A stretch of 64,000 bases of DNA, taken from NCBI RefSeq assembly GCF_028769735.1, contig NC_088173.1, forward strand, positions 63,024,421-63,088,420, written 5' to 3'. The translations under genes were made by a program, and so were the position numbers. Of the stretch, positions 46,438 through 58,030 are shown piece after piece. The first letter of the stretch is position 1. Every line of letters begins with the position of its first letter. The DNA comes from Zonotrichia leucophrys gambelii (Eukaryota > Chordata > Aves > Passeriformes > Passerellidae). The notes under the pieces were generated by a model, which worked only from the letters and a program-made list of their open reading frames with translations, was not told the origin of the DNA and ran no database searches.

Positions 46438-48623
46438 TCAGCATAAATATATTTAATTCTCTTCCTAATTTTTAAGCAAAGAAAGCTATTTGTGATGGAT
46501 CACTACTCCATTCATAAAGAGATGGATGCCTTTAAAAGATGCTTCATGCCAATCAAGTGCAACCATGATGGAAAAACTTTTTTTTATCATATGGCTTTAT
46601 TAACATCACAAGTAGAGAACCAGGTCCTTTTCTCTATATTATTTATGCTTAATCCTTACAGGAAGAGGAATTCAGAGATAGAAGACAATGTTTTTTTTCA
46701 GGCTTCTGAAACATTGCCCACAGTTTTCCAAACCATTTTGTACATATTAAAAGACTACATTTTAATCTGGAAAATGTAAAACCTTTGCAATATTTTATGA
46801 TTATACAAATGAGGTAGTTAGATATTGCCTTTGCTTCACACAGATAATTATCACAAAAATCTTGCTTATAGTTGAAGGTTAAGGTAGGAAATAGCTCTAG
46901 AAATCAGATGTGCTTAAATTTTTTTGCATATTTCTTCTTTATTCTATTTCACAATTCTCATTCACAAAACAATGTCCTTTGAAACAGTATAGCATCTTAA
47001 AACATATGCAATACTGTGAAGTTAAGCAGCAAATAAATACTATCTTTTCATATGCATGAATGTTAAAAAAGTATCAACCCCAGTGTCTTTTCAGTAGTGA
47101 ATACTTATTGGCAATACTTATTGGCAATTTTAATAATCTTAACAATGCATTCCAAGAAAAAAAAATTAAGAGAAAAGACAAGCATGGAAAATTTTGTTTT
47201 AGAAAGATATGATTGATTCAATTTTTCTTATTAGGAAATTTTATATGAACAACAATTTTAACTGCAGTGTTCACATTTACATCCAAGACTATAGGCAGGA
47301 AAAAGGGTCATTGAAAACAATGAACTATGAAGTTGTGCATGTCTTTAGGCAAGTGAAGAGATTCAGCCACTATGTTCCTTATTGTAGTTTCAAAAGGGAA
47401 GATCACAAGATAAATGTATTTTTCTTATGACTGTCCCTTAATGGATTGAGTTTCCTTGAGGATGATCAGCCAGTTTGCAGCAATCTCAAAAAAGCACACT
47501 ACTACTTCAAAACAAAAAGCAGTCAGGTTTGTTTGTAAAACCTATGCCTTTTCTGAGATTTGTTTTCTTAAATCTGTTTGTTACAAACTTCTGGGGTTTT
47601 TTTTACCAATTGCTAACATGACATGTATTATCTCTGAAAACCAAATTAGACTATACTGCAGAGCTTCAAAAAACATGCTCACAAGTAATGGATATTCATT
47701 TCAAAATAAGGTTTTCTAAAATTGTTTCAGAAGTCAGAATTTTTTTTCTTCTTAGAGTTTTATTTAATAGTTAAACTCAAATTTTTTGGTACTTTTTTTT
47801 CTTTCACTATCATTTCTTAACAGGATCAAAGACAGTTTTCATTACATACAGAGTTCTAACAACACTGCCAGCCATGAAACGAACAAAATACAGATATTAA
47901 TAAAATCAACCCTTTTGTAAAGTTATTTTATACATGTGAAAGTGGTACTTCTCATTAAATTTCTTTTATTGCTTTAAAGCACTGTATTTTATGCGGGCTT
48001 CTCTATGAAATATAAAACAAAGGTTTACAATACTTGGAGTTAAAATTGCATCCATAATTCAAATAAATGTTGCTGGGTGAAGACATAATATCAAGCATCT
48101 CTTCCAATAATCATGGTACCTTATGGAATAACTCTGATGTAGTTTACATTATTTTAGATCTCAGAAAAATTCACCAGTGTTGCATGAGTGAAGTTCAATT
48201 TAATTCACCTGAGAATGTTTATTAAGAGATGAAAGATGTGAAAATCAAAAAGAATATTGAGAAAAGTACAAATATGAAACAAGGGCTCTAATCTAAAACA
48301 TTTTTTCTAACATATATTGCTATCTGAAAAACTGCCAAAATTATTTTAGTGTTATTTTTATAGTGTGTTACTGGCTTATGTTGCTCTGTTTACTTCTGCA
48401 CTGGCTGCCTTTAGGCTTGAATTTACTGTAAATCCAAGTTGCTGAAGTAGGCATTGACTGTATCTCTGCAAAGCTACCTTCGGGGATCTGTGCACACCCT
48501 CAGTGCTTACAAGATTGATTTGTAGCTTCAAGCATAAGACACTTAAGGGAATCTGAAACCGGGATGGCCGCACAGGTGACGTTATGCCCTGCGCAGGGTG
48601 AGATAAGAGGCTGGATGCTCTCC
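46438..48623. other. Unique AT-rich DNA with a minor tandem duplication
   Basis: The open frames at 46492-46779 (95 codons, starting at a GTG), 47209-47430 and 47456-47719 follow each other but lie in different frames, with no domain and no splice logic. TACTTATTGGCAA is repeated in tandem near 47100-47128. 48370-48660 is less AT-rich and contains the CTCF-like motif annotated separately. Confidence 0.45.
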
Positions 48624-48642
48624 TAGTGCCCTCTGATGGGCA
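48624..48642 (-). promoter_or_regulatory. Candidate CTCF binding site
   Basis: The minus strand reads TGCCCATCAGAGGGCACTA, which agrees with the vertebrate CTCF consensus (TGGCCACCAGGGGGCGCTA) at 15 of 19 positions, including the CAG.GGGC core. It lies in a locally G+C-richer patch (48540-48660) that keeps CpGs. CTCF sites mark chromatin loop anchors and are often conserved in gene deserts. Orientation would place the loop-facing side on the minus strand. Occupancy is unproven. Confidence 0.4.
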
Positions 48643-50930
48643 GCTCATGCAACCCTTTCAGCTAACATGAATCAATAAAATATACACTTAACATGACAAA
48701 AAATATATATATTTTAAAAAAGAATAAAGTAAAAACAAAGCAAATGTGACATTCTAAGTGTAAAAAATAGACGATGTTAAAAACTTGGAAAAATTAAGAT
48801 ATAAAAAATTCTTAGTATTTACATCTGACAGAGGTGTAAATCTATTTATCAGAGCTGTTAAACACCTAATAGTAATAATTTGGATAAATCTCTTTATTAA
48901 ATGTAATTTTTTAAAAGAACATTGTTCCAGTAACAATATGAAAACTTGTTATAACAGCAAACAAACCAAAGGGCTAAATAATGACATAGGGAGATGGAAC
49001 AGAAGGATATTTCATCTTTCCTTAAACTGAGGGGTGTTTACCCTAAAGCAGGAGGTGTTTACTCAAGCTGTGGAAAAATCTGAATAGATTTTCTACACTT
49101 ACAAAATGAGTTACATTTCTCATTCTCTAGCTGTCTTCTATCCATCCAGGTGTTGTGTTAGATGTAGGTAAGTTGTCAATAATGTTTGAAATATCACCAC
49201 TTCATGCATACAATTGAATAACCCTGGGAGAAGAAAGAACTGTTGCATGTTGATAATTTTAATATTCTGTGTAAAGAGGACAGATTTTCAAGAAATGTGC
49301 TTTACCTCAGAGTATGCTCTAGATTGAGAGAACTCGTGTTTACATTTTCTCAAAATATACCACATAAAGAAATACTATTATTTACAATATTGTCTCTTTA
49401 GTGTTTTATGCATTTCTAGTCTGAAAAACATGTTCTCTAAGGGCCCAATTCAGCAAATATTACTGCAGTTGATTAATTTTACTTGCATGTTTCATCCCTT
49501 TGAAGTCAAATTCATCAGGAAGATGAATGCAAGTAATAGTTATATAGGCATTTGGAGAATCAGGTCTGGGATTTAAATATAGTAGAGTTTGTTGGTCTGA
49601 TCAATCTGAAACATTTATTTCCACTAGAAAAGACTAATTTAAAACATCTAAATTGTTTAGGACTGGGGGAAATGAATTAAATGACAAAATGGTGGGAAAA
49701 ACCTTTTTGAACTGTAGGAAAAATTTCTCTGTGTTTAATACTCTAGTGTATGAGGAACAAGTCCTTAAGCTTTCTTTGACATAAAATAGAGTAAACCACA
49801 TCATCTGGGAAAACAAAACCAAAGCAATTATCCAGAGGCTGATGTTCCTTTCAAATTGATAGATGAGGAAAGAAACTTGACTTTTTCACTTCTTGATAGC
49901 ATTTGATAATTTTTAATTTAAGACATAAATGAAATTTTTAGGATATAATGAAATTCTGTGGTATGGCACAGTCTTCTTTTCACACTACATAAGTTGTTTA
50001 GAAAATTCAGAGGCTTATTCTTCTCTAATATATCTTGTTTGAGGTAACATAGACATGAATTTTTCCTTAGTATTTTGTTCATGGCACTTATATAATATCT
50101 TTTATTGAAAGTTCCTACTTCCAGTATTAACTCCCATTTTCAATATTAATTGCAAAAGACTAATCTTTTCTTTAAAGACAATAAATAATTTGTATATGTT
50201 TAGTGGTTTATTTAAAATAGTAGTTATGTAGAAAAAATTTTCCCTCTAATAGCATTATATATATACACACCCCCCACTATATATAGAGATATATGTATAT
50301 ATACACCTACACACTCCTAATAAGGAACACTTGTAGAAAAACATGGCTGCTACTTAAAGTTAGCCTCTTGCTTATTTAATTCACATATTGTGTTTTATTT
50401 CTTCTAATAAAATAAATTACTATATTCTGAACCTTTCTACTTCCATCATGTTGTCTTCCCCAATAATTACTTTTTAGGAAGTGCATACCTCACGGTTCAT
50501 AGTAAATGTAACTTATTTCCATAAACTGTCTGTGGGAGGCCCTTTTCAGTGCTATAACAATCAACCAGGTAGTGAAAGACCTCTAAAACAAACTCTGAAT
50601 GACCTGATAAATACAGTTTGTAAAACGACCTTAGAGTTGGGAAGACTGCATGTTTGAACTCTCTGCAGAGCTTGGCATCATTTGATGGAATAGCACATCA
50701 AGCTTGGAGCTTACTTGGTCATAGTGTCTTCAGTATCTTTGCACTAATCACCAATACACCAGATTTTTGTATTTTTGTCACCAAAGTCTGATCACCTTTT
50801 ATCTTCTTTAGTTAAGTATAAAGTTAGGGTTCTGAATGTAGTGTGTCATGCTAAAGAACTGCATTTTTATTAACATAGCCTCTTACTGACAGCTTTGTTT
50901 TAAGACTCAGCAAATCACCAGACAGGATCT
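48643..50930. other. Unique AT-rich DNA
   Basis: A TA/CA-rich tract lies at 50255-50315. No gene or mobile element recognised. Confidence 0.55.
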
Positions 50931-51070
50931 TGTGCTTACTTTACATATCCCTTAAGGAAGGTCTCGTCAAGCAGCTGCTCCTTATCTGCAGGCCTAAGCA
51001 GGTGTTTCTAATGACACCATCATTAGGAAGCTCAAAAGAAAAGCTAAACATACAATTATTGCTGCCAAGC
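50930..51070. promoter_or_regulatory. Possible conserved non-coding element with inverted homeodomain sites
   Basis: CTAATGA (51008-51014) and TCATTAG (51020-51026) form a perfect inverted pair of homeodomain-type sites five bases apart. Just upstream are an E-box-like CAGCTG and a GATA-like CTTATCT within GCAGCTGCTCCTTATCTGCA. Such packing is typical of developmental enhancers but can arise by chance. Confidence 0.25.
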
Positions 51071-51149
51071 TTTTAATGTTTATTATCTGTTGACTTGTTT
51101 ATCTTGGCATCAGGATTTAAATGTGGACTTCTTGGTGCTGGGAGTACTT

Positions 51150-51352
51150 GAGTTTAGATTAAATGCGAGGAAAAATTTCTTTGCATAAATTGTTGCCAAG
51201 CATTGGAACTGGTGTTAAAGAGAGGTGGTACTGTCTTCATGTCTGGAAGTGTCCAAAAAACTTTTGGGTGTGGCACTTAAGGACATGGTGGTGGTGCAAG
51301 GTTGACATTTGGAGTTGTTGGTCTGGTTTTTCTCCCACAAATCTTTCTATGT
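51150..51352 (+). mobile_element. CR1 LINE 3' end, old and diverged
   Basis: The plus strand shows decayed CR1 landmarks in order: GTTTAGATTAAATGCGAGGA, AAAAATTTCTTTGCATAAAT, GCCAAGCATTGGAACTGG, GAGAGGTGGTACTGTCTTCA, CTGGAAGTGTCCAAAAAAC, ACTTAAGGACATGGTGGTGG and finally TCTTTCTATG. Divergence is clearly greater than at 25348 or 42060. Confidence 0.75.
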
Positions 51353-52275
51353 AAGAAAGATCTGTCACAAATGTGTCTAAGTAAAGACAATTAATATATA
51401 TGTATTTCACAAATACAAATTAGTGAATTTGTACATACAGTTTCATCTTCTTCCTTCATGTGTTCTGTCTCAGTATTTATATATATACAACTATATATAT
51501 AAAATTTTCAATTTTAAATTATACAAGCTTGTACTTAATTGTGCACAACTGCAACAGAATTTTCGTTATCATATATTGTGTCTTTTAAAGTGAGATACAA
51601 AACCTTCTCAGGGAAAGAAAGAGTTAATGAAGTTACATAAAGGAAACTGGAAAAATAAAGCCTAAGTGATAGTATTTCTTCTTTAGATAGAATCTTTACA
51701 AGGAACAAGAGATTAATTATTTGAATATTTTTTCTTTGAACCAGTTGAAATACATTTTCTTTACTGATCTGCCTGTTTCATGTCTCCTACAGAAAACATC
51801 TTTTATCATTCATGTCCAAATATTACTGGTTTTTCTCCTGAATAACTTAAAGCAAGATCATTCCTTCTTGCTGCTGAACCATTTGACCCAAGTCCAAACA
51901 AGCACTAAAGCTTAAATTCAAGCCTCCAAAACATAAGACTAAAATGAATAGGAAATTATGTGATTAAGTGCTTTGTTGGATGAAGGCCAGAGTGTTCAGT
52001 ATCTTGAAGACTCTTGGGGAAATGAATAATCCAATGTAAGAAATAGTCCTATTTTAAGAGTATGCATAAAGATCAATCATACCAAAACAAGAATTTTGGA
52101 TTTATAAATTCACCTTAACTTTAATGTTGTGGAAGTCCATGTAACATTGTTAAGGAGACTATGATTTTAGTGCAGTATTAACTGTACAGACTTTCTAAAT
52201 TAATTATATGAATTTGCCAGTTTTATATTCTTCCTTTTCCTCTAACCAAACAAAAAATCTGAGAGAACCTCATTT
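51353..52275. other. Unique AT-rich DNA
   Basis: A TA-rich tract lies at 51477-51503. No gene recognised. Confidence 0.55.
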
Positions 52276-52280
52276 GGAGT

Positions 52281-52852
52281 TGCATTGAGCCTGGCTGACC
52301 TGGCATTAATTTTCTCACAACAGCCCTCCCAGCTGTGCTGCAGCTGGAAAGGTGCTGCTGGCACAGCAGAGGTTTGGGGGCTGCTGGGCAGGGCTGGCAC
52401 AGCAGCAGAGCTGTCTCTCACCATTTTCCCCCATCCTGGGCTGGGAGTGGACAAGAGCCTGTCAGGGGACACAGCCAGGCCAGCTGACCAGAACTGACCA
52501 AAGGATATTCCATCCCATGTGATGTCAGCTCAGGTATCAGTTAAGAGGAGGTGGAAATGGTGGGGAGAAGACCAGGCATTTATTATTTGCAATTATTTGT
52601 TTCCCTTCTGGACCAACCATTACCTGTGCTGATAGCTCTGCTTCTTGGCAAGTGGCTGAACATTGTTTGATGATGGGAAGTAGAGAATGAACTTTTTTTT
52701 TTTTCCTTTGCTTATTCATGCACAAACCTTTTCTCTTGTCTCAGCCTATGAGTTGTTTTCCACTTTATATTCTTCCCCCAGTCCACCTTGGAAGGGGAGT
52801 GGTAGAGCAATTTGGCAGGCGCCTGGTATCAAGCAAATGTTTATCCACTACA
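52281..52852 (+). mobile_element. Solo LTR (same family as 46215 and 57477), plus strand
   Basis: This 572-base LTR runs from TGCATTGAGCCTGGCTGACC to TTATCCACTACA. Landmarks shared with the family are CATTAATTTTCTC near the start, GGACACAGCCAGGCCAGCTG, ACCAGAACTGACCAAAGGAT, ATTCCATCCCATGTGATGTC, AGTGGCTGAACATTG, GATGATGGGAAGTAGAGAAT and GGGGAGTGGTAGAGCAATTT. The flanks GGAGT (52276-52280) and GAAGT (52853-52857) match at four of five bases. It keeps the promoter-side block that is missing from the copy at 57477. Open frames on both strands at 52242-52497 and 52718-52969 are internal by-products. Confidence 0.8.
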
Positions 52853-52857
52853 GAAGT

Positions 52858-53084
52858 CACTGATTCAAAACATTTAATTCCAGCTTGTTCATGCAACAGT
52901 CTTAAGAGTCACCTTAGCTCCTCTTGTATAAAAATTAGATTTACATGGTCTAGATTGGAGCATGACTAAATGGTGTTCAGAACAGGGTGGAAGATTTGCC
53001 ACAAAATGTAGTGATTAAAATGTCACGGTCTATCTCGGGAGCACTAGGAAGGCAAATACTCCAGGAGTCTATAGTGGCACCTGC
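52858..53084. other. Unassigned sequence between an LTR and a CR1 fragment
   Basis: Short interval with CR1-like hints (GGTGGAAGATTTGCC, ACTCCAGGAGTCTATAGTGG) but too diverged to assign. Confidence 0.35.
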
Positions 53085-53262
53085 ATATTTTTTAATGATC
53101 TGAAGGAGGTGATGAAGTGCTTGTTTAACAAGTTTACAGATAACTCCAAATAGAGTAATGAGTCAATATGATTGGGATAATATGACTGTTTTCAGATGGA
53201 CCTCAACAGGCTGGAGGAATGGGCTTCCAGGGATCTTATGAAATTGAATCAGAAAAAATGCC
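53085..53262 (+). mobile_element. CR1 LINE fragment (reverse-transcriptase C-terminal part)
   Basis: The plus strand reads TTTTTTAATGATCTGAAGGA, AACAAGTTTACAGATAACTC, then GGACCTCAACAGGCTGGAGG, AATGGGCTTCCAGGGATCTT, ATGAAATTGAATCAGAAAAA and ATGCCTGTAGGG. This is the CR1 block after the catalytic Asp pair, up to the 'MKFN.DKC' region. It is old and truncated on both sides. Confidence 0.75.
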
Positions 53263-54339
53263 TGTAGGGAAAAATCTATGAAGTTCACAAGAAGACCAGG
53301 TAAAAATTATGCAAGAATTAGTTTTTTGCACAGAATAAGAAAACCCCAAAACCTCCCAAACTCCAATGTCACTGCAAAACAGAGTCTGCATAGAATAGAG
53401 TTTAGAAAAATTGAAAGGCAAAACAAGAATTCATTATTTCCTTCAAGACTTCTTTCTGTCTAATAGTCAAGATAAACTTCTGCAGAGGCATGAGACAGGT
53501 GGAAGTATATGAGAAAAGGCTATAAATAATTGACTGAACTACCTTGTGGTGAGCAAAACACAGCTTTTATCAATGAAGTCTCATGATAAGAAATCTCATC
53601 TATCCCAATATTCTTAAAAGGATTATGGCAGCAATAAGAACAAAGTGAGTTCCTTAACATTTCACCAGGATTAATTTTTCATTATAAAAAAGAACTGAGT
53701 GGCTGATAGAAAATGGAACAGACTCTACACATTATCTTAGAGCTGTAGGAAAAAGCAAAGATAGCATCTTATATATTTAATTTCCTATTTGTATTAGTGT
53801 CTGGTTTTAAAATATGCATAAATGTGTAATAAAAGTAGATTAAAAACCAACAGATAAAAAAACCAACAGCCTGTGAAGAGATTTGTGAGCCATGCAGCTA
53901 AATCCCAAGGCATTTTCTTATGGATTTCTTAACAAAAATATTTATCTAGCATTGCCATCCATAATGTATTGAGGTCAACAAATATTAGACCACAGATGGT
54001 TGGTGAATTTCTAAGAATAGCAAGCAAAATATATTCTGGCTTGAGGAAGCATTATTTATTTATTTTATCAAATCATGTTTCTAAGACCTGCTAATTTAGA
54101 AAGCTATACTGCTCATTCCTATATGTGCATGGATACAGAAACAAGCTGTTGCTAATGGCAAATGCAAACTCTTATGTACTTCTAGTTCCTAAGTTCTTGT
54201 TTTCATCTTCAAATTTCTCTTTCATAGGAATTTATATTGAAAAAAAATAATGAAAACTGAGGAATCAATCCAAACTTTTCTTTAGCTAAGCAGTGCAGGT
54301 AAAAAAAAACAGTTTATGCATTACCCTGCTCTTTCCAGG
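53263..54339. other. Unique AT-rich DNA
   Basis: No gene recognised. A little decayed CR1 may extend past 53262. Confidence 0.5.
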
Positions 54340-54660
54340 TTGCCGGGCCCTGCTTCCACTGCTTCTGCATTTCCTTCCTGATCTTTAGTTTGACCAGCAG
54401 GTCTTGACTCAGTCATGCTGGTCCCTTGCCTTCCTTCTCTTCCTTCTTACATCTGGGGTTTTAGAGCTCTTGTTCTCTATGAAACATTTCCTTAAAGGTT
54501 TGCTGTCTCTGTTCTGCACCCCTGTCCCTGAGGGCACTTTCCTATTAACAATTTCTTTGAATAAATAAAAATTTGCTTTCTTAAAATTCTGGATCCTGAC
54601 TTTGTCCTTTGCCTGACCATATCCCTCAGGATGCTTTCCAACTAGTGCCAAGTTGGACTA
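54340..54660 (-). mobile_element. CR1 LINE fragment, central ORF2, minus strand
   Basis: The minus strand encodes a decayed central ORF2 segment. The frame at 54409-54651 includes GYGQAKDKVRIQNFKKANFY, LFKEIV and PSGTGVQNRDSK, which fit the CR1 ORF2 region after the endonuclease. On the plus strand this appears as ATTTGCTTTCTTAAAATTCT, GGATCCTGACTTTGTCCTTT and CCCTCAGGATGCTTTCCAAC. This is the same part of ORF2 as the plus-strand fragment at 5762-6145, from another subfamily or more decayed. Confidence 0.6.
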
Positions 54661-57476
54661 GTCACTTATCATATCTCTTAACATTAGTGACAAAGTCCAG
54701 TTTTCTGATTGCAGAGTGCAAGAAGACATTAAGGCAATAATCTCAAGTTCTGTAGAGGTATGATATAGCAAAGTCAAAAGGCTTATTAATTTGCTTAAAA
54801 TTAAGGAAGTACCTAAATATTTTCATAACCTGAGACCTGTGAATCTCTCTAGTGTCTATTAGTGTTAATTCCAGTGAAGACAGTGCAATCGACTTTATAA
54901 CATCAGATGAAACTCAGATGAGTTTTCCCCAGAAACAGCAAAACTGATAATTACTTGAAGCTTCTCATGGTAATTTAGAGTCTAATTAGATGGACTCTCA
55001 TGGATTAGATAAGATGTTTTGTACATGCAAATATTATTAGAGCTTGGGTTTTGTATGTGTTAATGTAGGACATCAAACTTGTTGGTATTACCGTGTGATA
55101 GAAGGAACTATGTTGATATTATTAAAGATTACTTTGCAATCTGATAGTGACCTTTGGCAAATTACATCTTTTGTTGTTGTTGTAGGTTTTTTTCCTCACA
55201 GTTATTAATTTAGGAAACACAAGAGAGCTTTGGAGGACTGTCTACACTAACATCTAACCTAAATTATAAGACATAGTTCTGTGACTTCTGCCATATTTTT
55301 GCAAGTATGCTTCAGGAAAAGGTAAAAAATCCTGGAAGAGTTATACAAAAGTACTTAGATCAGTACTTTAAGATGCTGAAGGAATCATATTGAAATATGA
55401 GTGAAGATTTAGCAACAGATACTCAGAATATCTTTCCAGTTTCCAACAACATGGTGTTCAGGGAATTAATATCTTTCTATTTATCAATTCTGGAAATATG
55501 GATACAATATATATCCTCTCCATTTTTTCTCAAGAGGAATAGCAATGTATGATGAAGGAAAAGTGCTAACAAACATAATTATTGCTATTATTTTTCTTTC
55601 ACCAACATACATTCTGTCATTTCTCTGCTATTAATTAAAAAAGAAATACTTCACCATTTGTTATAGTTTTGTGCTTTACCAGATAAAAATATCTTCTTAA
55701 GTTTATTAGGAGCTACACGTAACATTGCTTGAATAGTGCAAGCTTATATTATCTCATTCCTATATCATATAATGTAATTGTAAATGACATGTGTTTAACT
55801 TGTCCAGGAAATTTATATGGTGGCAATCCAGGACAAAACTTAAACCAGCCTGTGAGGATTTTATTGTAGGAAAGATTAAAATAATTTATACAACAGACTT
55901 ATCTCAGACCACCAAAACATTTAAGATCTGAGAATATTAATCTTTATATACATCTTGTACAAAGAAAAGACACAATGAAATCTACATCATACTCCTTGCA
56001 AATCTTCTGCCACAGCAATTTCCAAAATCAAGGTTAACCTTTCATTTTGCCTTTATGTGATCAGGATTACGTATTAAATGTCCCTGCATAATAAAGGAAA
56101 AATAATTCAAACTGTGTGGCTTAAAAGTGCTTCTCTTCCTTTAACAGTCTAATGTAACAACGTGTTTTAAATATTTTGAACTACTTTCCACTAATATGCC
56201 AGATGATAATGGTTATATATCAAACCCTGTAATTCCCTGAAACTACATAGATTTATGTCCACTAAATTAGCTGGTTGTAAAATGTTTAGTGAAAACAATA
56301 AACATTCATTCAGTCAGACATAATTCTATACTGATATAATTACTATGGCTTGAAGCCAGCACTGACTGGGATTCTGGAAGTTTAGTGTAGGCAAAGGCAG
56401 GGCCAATAAACTCAGAGGTGCAATTGTGCTTAAGATTTCTTTAAAGAGTGCTCATGGTATGGGCCTCATCTTCTCATACATCTGCAGATTCTTACTTATC
56501 CTAAAAACATAGCAAAATTTTTTAGATGTCTGTCCCTATATATGTATCATATTTGCTGGTTTGCTTACTGAATTGGAAGAATGTTCCCTTTCTATTTTCT
56601 ATTTTCTTTTGGAATGAAACCAGAGACTCTTTTCCAACTTCATTCACAGTATCTTCCTTCCTGTCTTGAGTACTGTAGTTTCACATACTTCAGTAAGTTC
56701 CTGCCTTAGCATCTACTTTGAGGGAGAACAATTTCCTGAGAATGTGCAGCTGGGGACTTCAAGGTTTTCCTGTGCTCTTTTTTCCCCACACTTTCTACTA
56801 CTTTGGTTTTTCTCCCTTTCATTATAATATAGACAGGTGATAAATATGTTTTTAACTCATGAAGAATTTATTTCCCTTGCTACTTCTGAAAACTGTGTCC
56901 TTACTGTGTTCCTTTTTTCCTCAGGAAATTGACATATTTTTCCCTGTAATAAGTCTGTTAAGTCTGAGATTTTTTTTCTGCTTATCTTCTTTTTATGTGT
57001 CTCTCTTTTCAGCACTAAGCATTCATTCTTTGAACACTTTAGCTAGTACTCTAATGATCACTGAAAATTTAGAAAAGTGGTATTTATTTATTTTAGTTAT
57101 GCTGACACTTAGTTTTGTTTGACATTTACTGCTGTCTCTACAAAAATCTTGCTTGAATTACTGATATCAATGACACTCTTATTATCCACATTATTCAAAA
57201 TATTCACACAATGATCCAATCATTGCAGGTTTTGTATCATTCATTTGGCAAACAGTAGGCTTTGCCCTGACTTGATCAACTGCTGTTTTTAACACTTTTG
57301 GGTTTGGAAACTGTGTGTGAAGAGAAAGCACTCCATTGTTAGATTGTAAATCTCTGATTCAGTCCTCATTTCAGACATATTTTTCAATTCATGTATTGAC
57401 TGTAAAGATTTTTTTTTTTTCATGTTACACAATCATCAATATCAATCTTCTTTTGCTTATTGTGTAGAATGTGTGA
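54661..57476. other. Unique AT-rich DNA
   Basis: No gene or mobile element recognised over almost 3 kb. A 12-base T run lies at 57409-57420. The 87-codon frame at 56859-57122 is Leu/Phe/Ser-rich and could pass for a membrane segment, as chance AT-rich frames often do. Confidence 0.55.
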
Positions 57477-58030
57477 TTTCTCTGGGCTGAACCTGGCTAG
57501 CAGCCAATCATCCACACAACTCTTTGTTCACCCTCCTTTCCCATGGGATGAGAAGAAAGCAGAATGAAGGAGAGTAGATGTGGATCAAGATAAAGGAAGT
57601 TTAATATGTGAATCAAAAGTTCTCTGCATAAGCGAAGCAAAATAAGGAATTTATTCACTGTTTTTCATTTCCAGGTAGATGTTTTGTTGCTTTCTGGGTA
57701 GCAGGGCCTCACCACACATAATGGCTCTTCAGGAAGACAAATGCCATAACCATGAACATCCTTCCTTCCTCTTTTTTTTAGACAGTTTGGGTCAGGTGTC
57801 CCAGTTTTGTCACTTCCAGCAGTCCCCCTCCAGCAGTTTTGCTGTGGGGGCAGAGTGCAGAAAAGAGAAACCCTTCACACTGTGCAAGAACGGTCAGCCA
57901 TAGCCAAAACACTGGTGTGTTATCAAAACACTGAAGTGTTTTATTCATCTGAATGTACAGGACTGAAGTACAGGACCATTCAGGCTGTTAAGAAGAAAGT
58001 TAATTCCATGCCACAATCCCATAAATTCCA
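57477..58030 (-). mobile_element. Solo LTR (ERVL-type family), minus strand, core promoter block deleted
   Basis: Read on the minus strand this is a near full-length member of the family at 46215 and 52281. Plus-strand landmarks are CAACTCTTTGTTCACCCTCC, AAAGCAGAATGAAGG-type U5 sequence, GCGAAGCAAAATAAGGAATT, ATTCACTGTTTTTCATTTCC, GGCTCTTCAGGAAGACAAAT, GCCATAACCATGAACATCC, GGGTCAGGTGTCCCAG and AGTGTTTTATTC. The block corresponding to 52502-52540, which in this family includes the TATA-proximal sequence, is missing after the T run at 57772-57779. Boundaries are approximate, since neither end gives a clean TG/CA with a target-site duplication. Plus-strand frames at 57679-58043 are internal. Confidence 0.75.

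Noticed and set aside
46492..47719. Three consecutive plus-strand frames (95, 73 and 87 codons)
   Set aside because: Tempting as a gene because they are adjacent, but they are in different frames, start at chance codons and have no shared domain or splice sites.
55804..55838. Mini-element starting TGTCCAGG and ending CCAGGACA
   Set aside because: It looks like LTR ends but only 35 bases apart, with no duplication. Best explained by chance.
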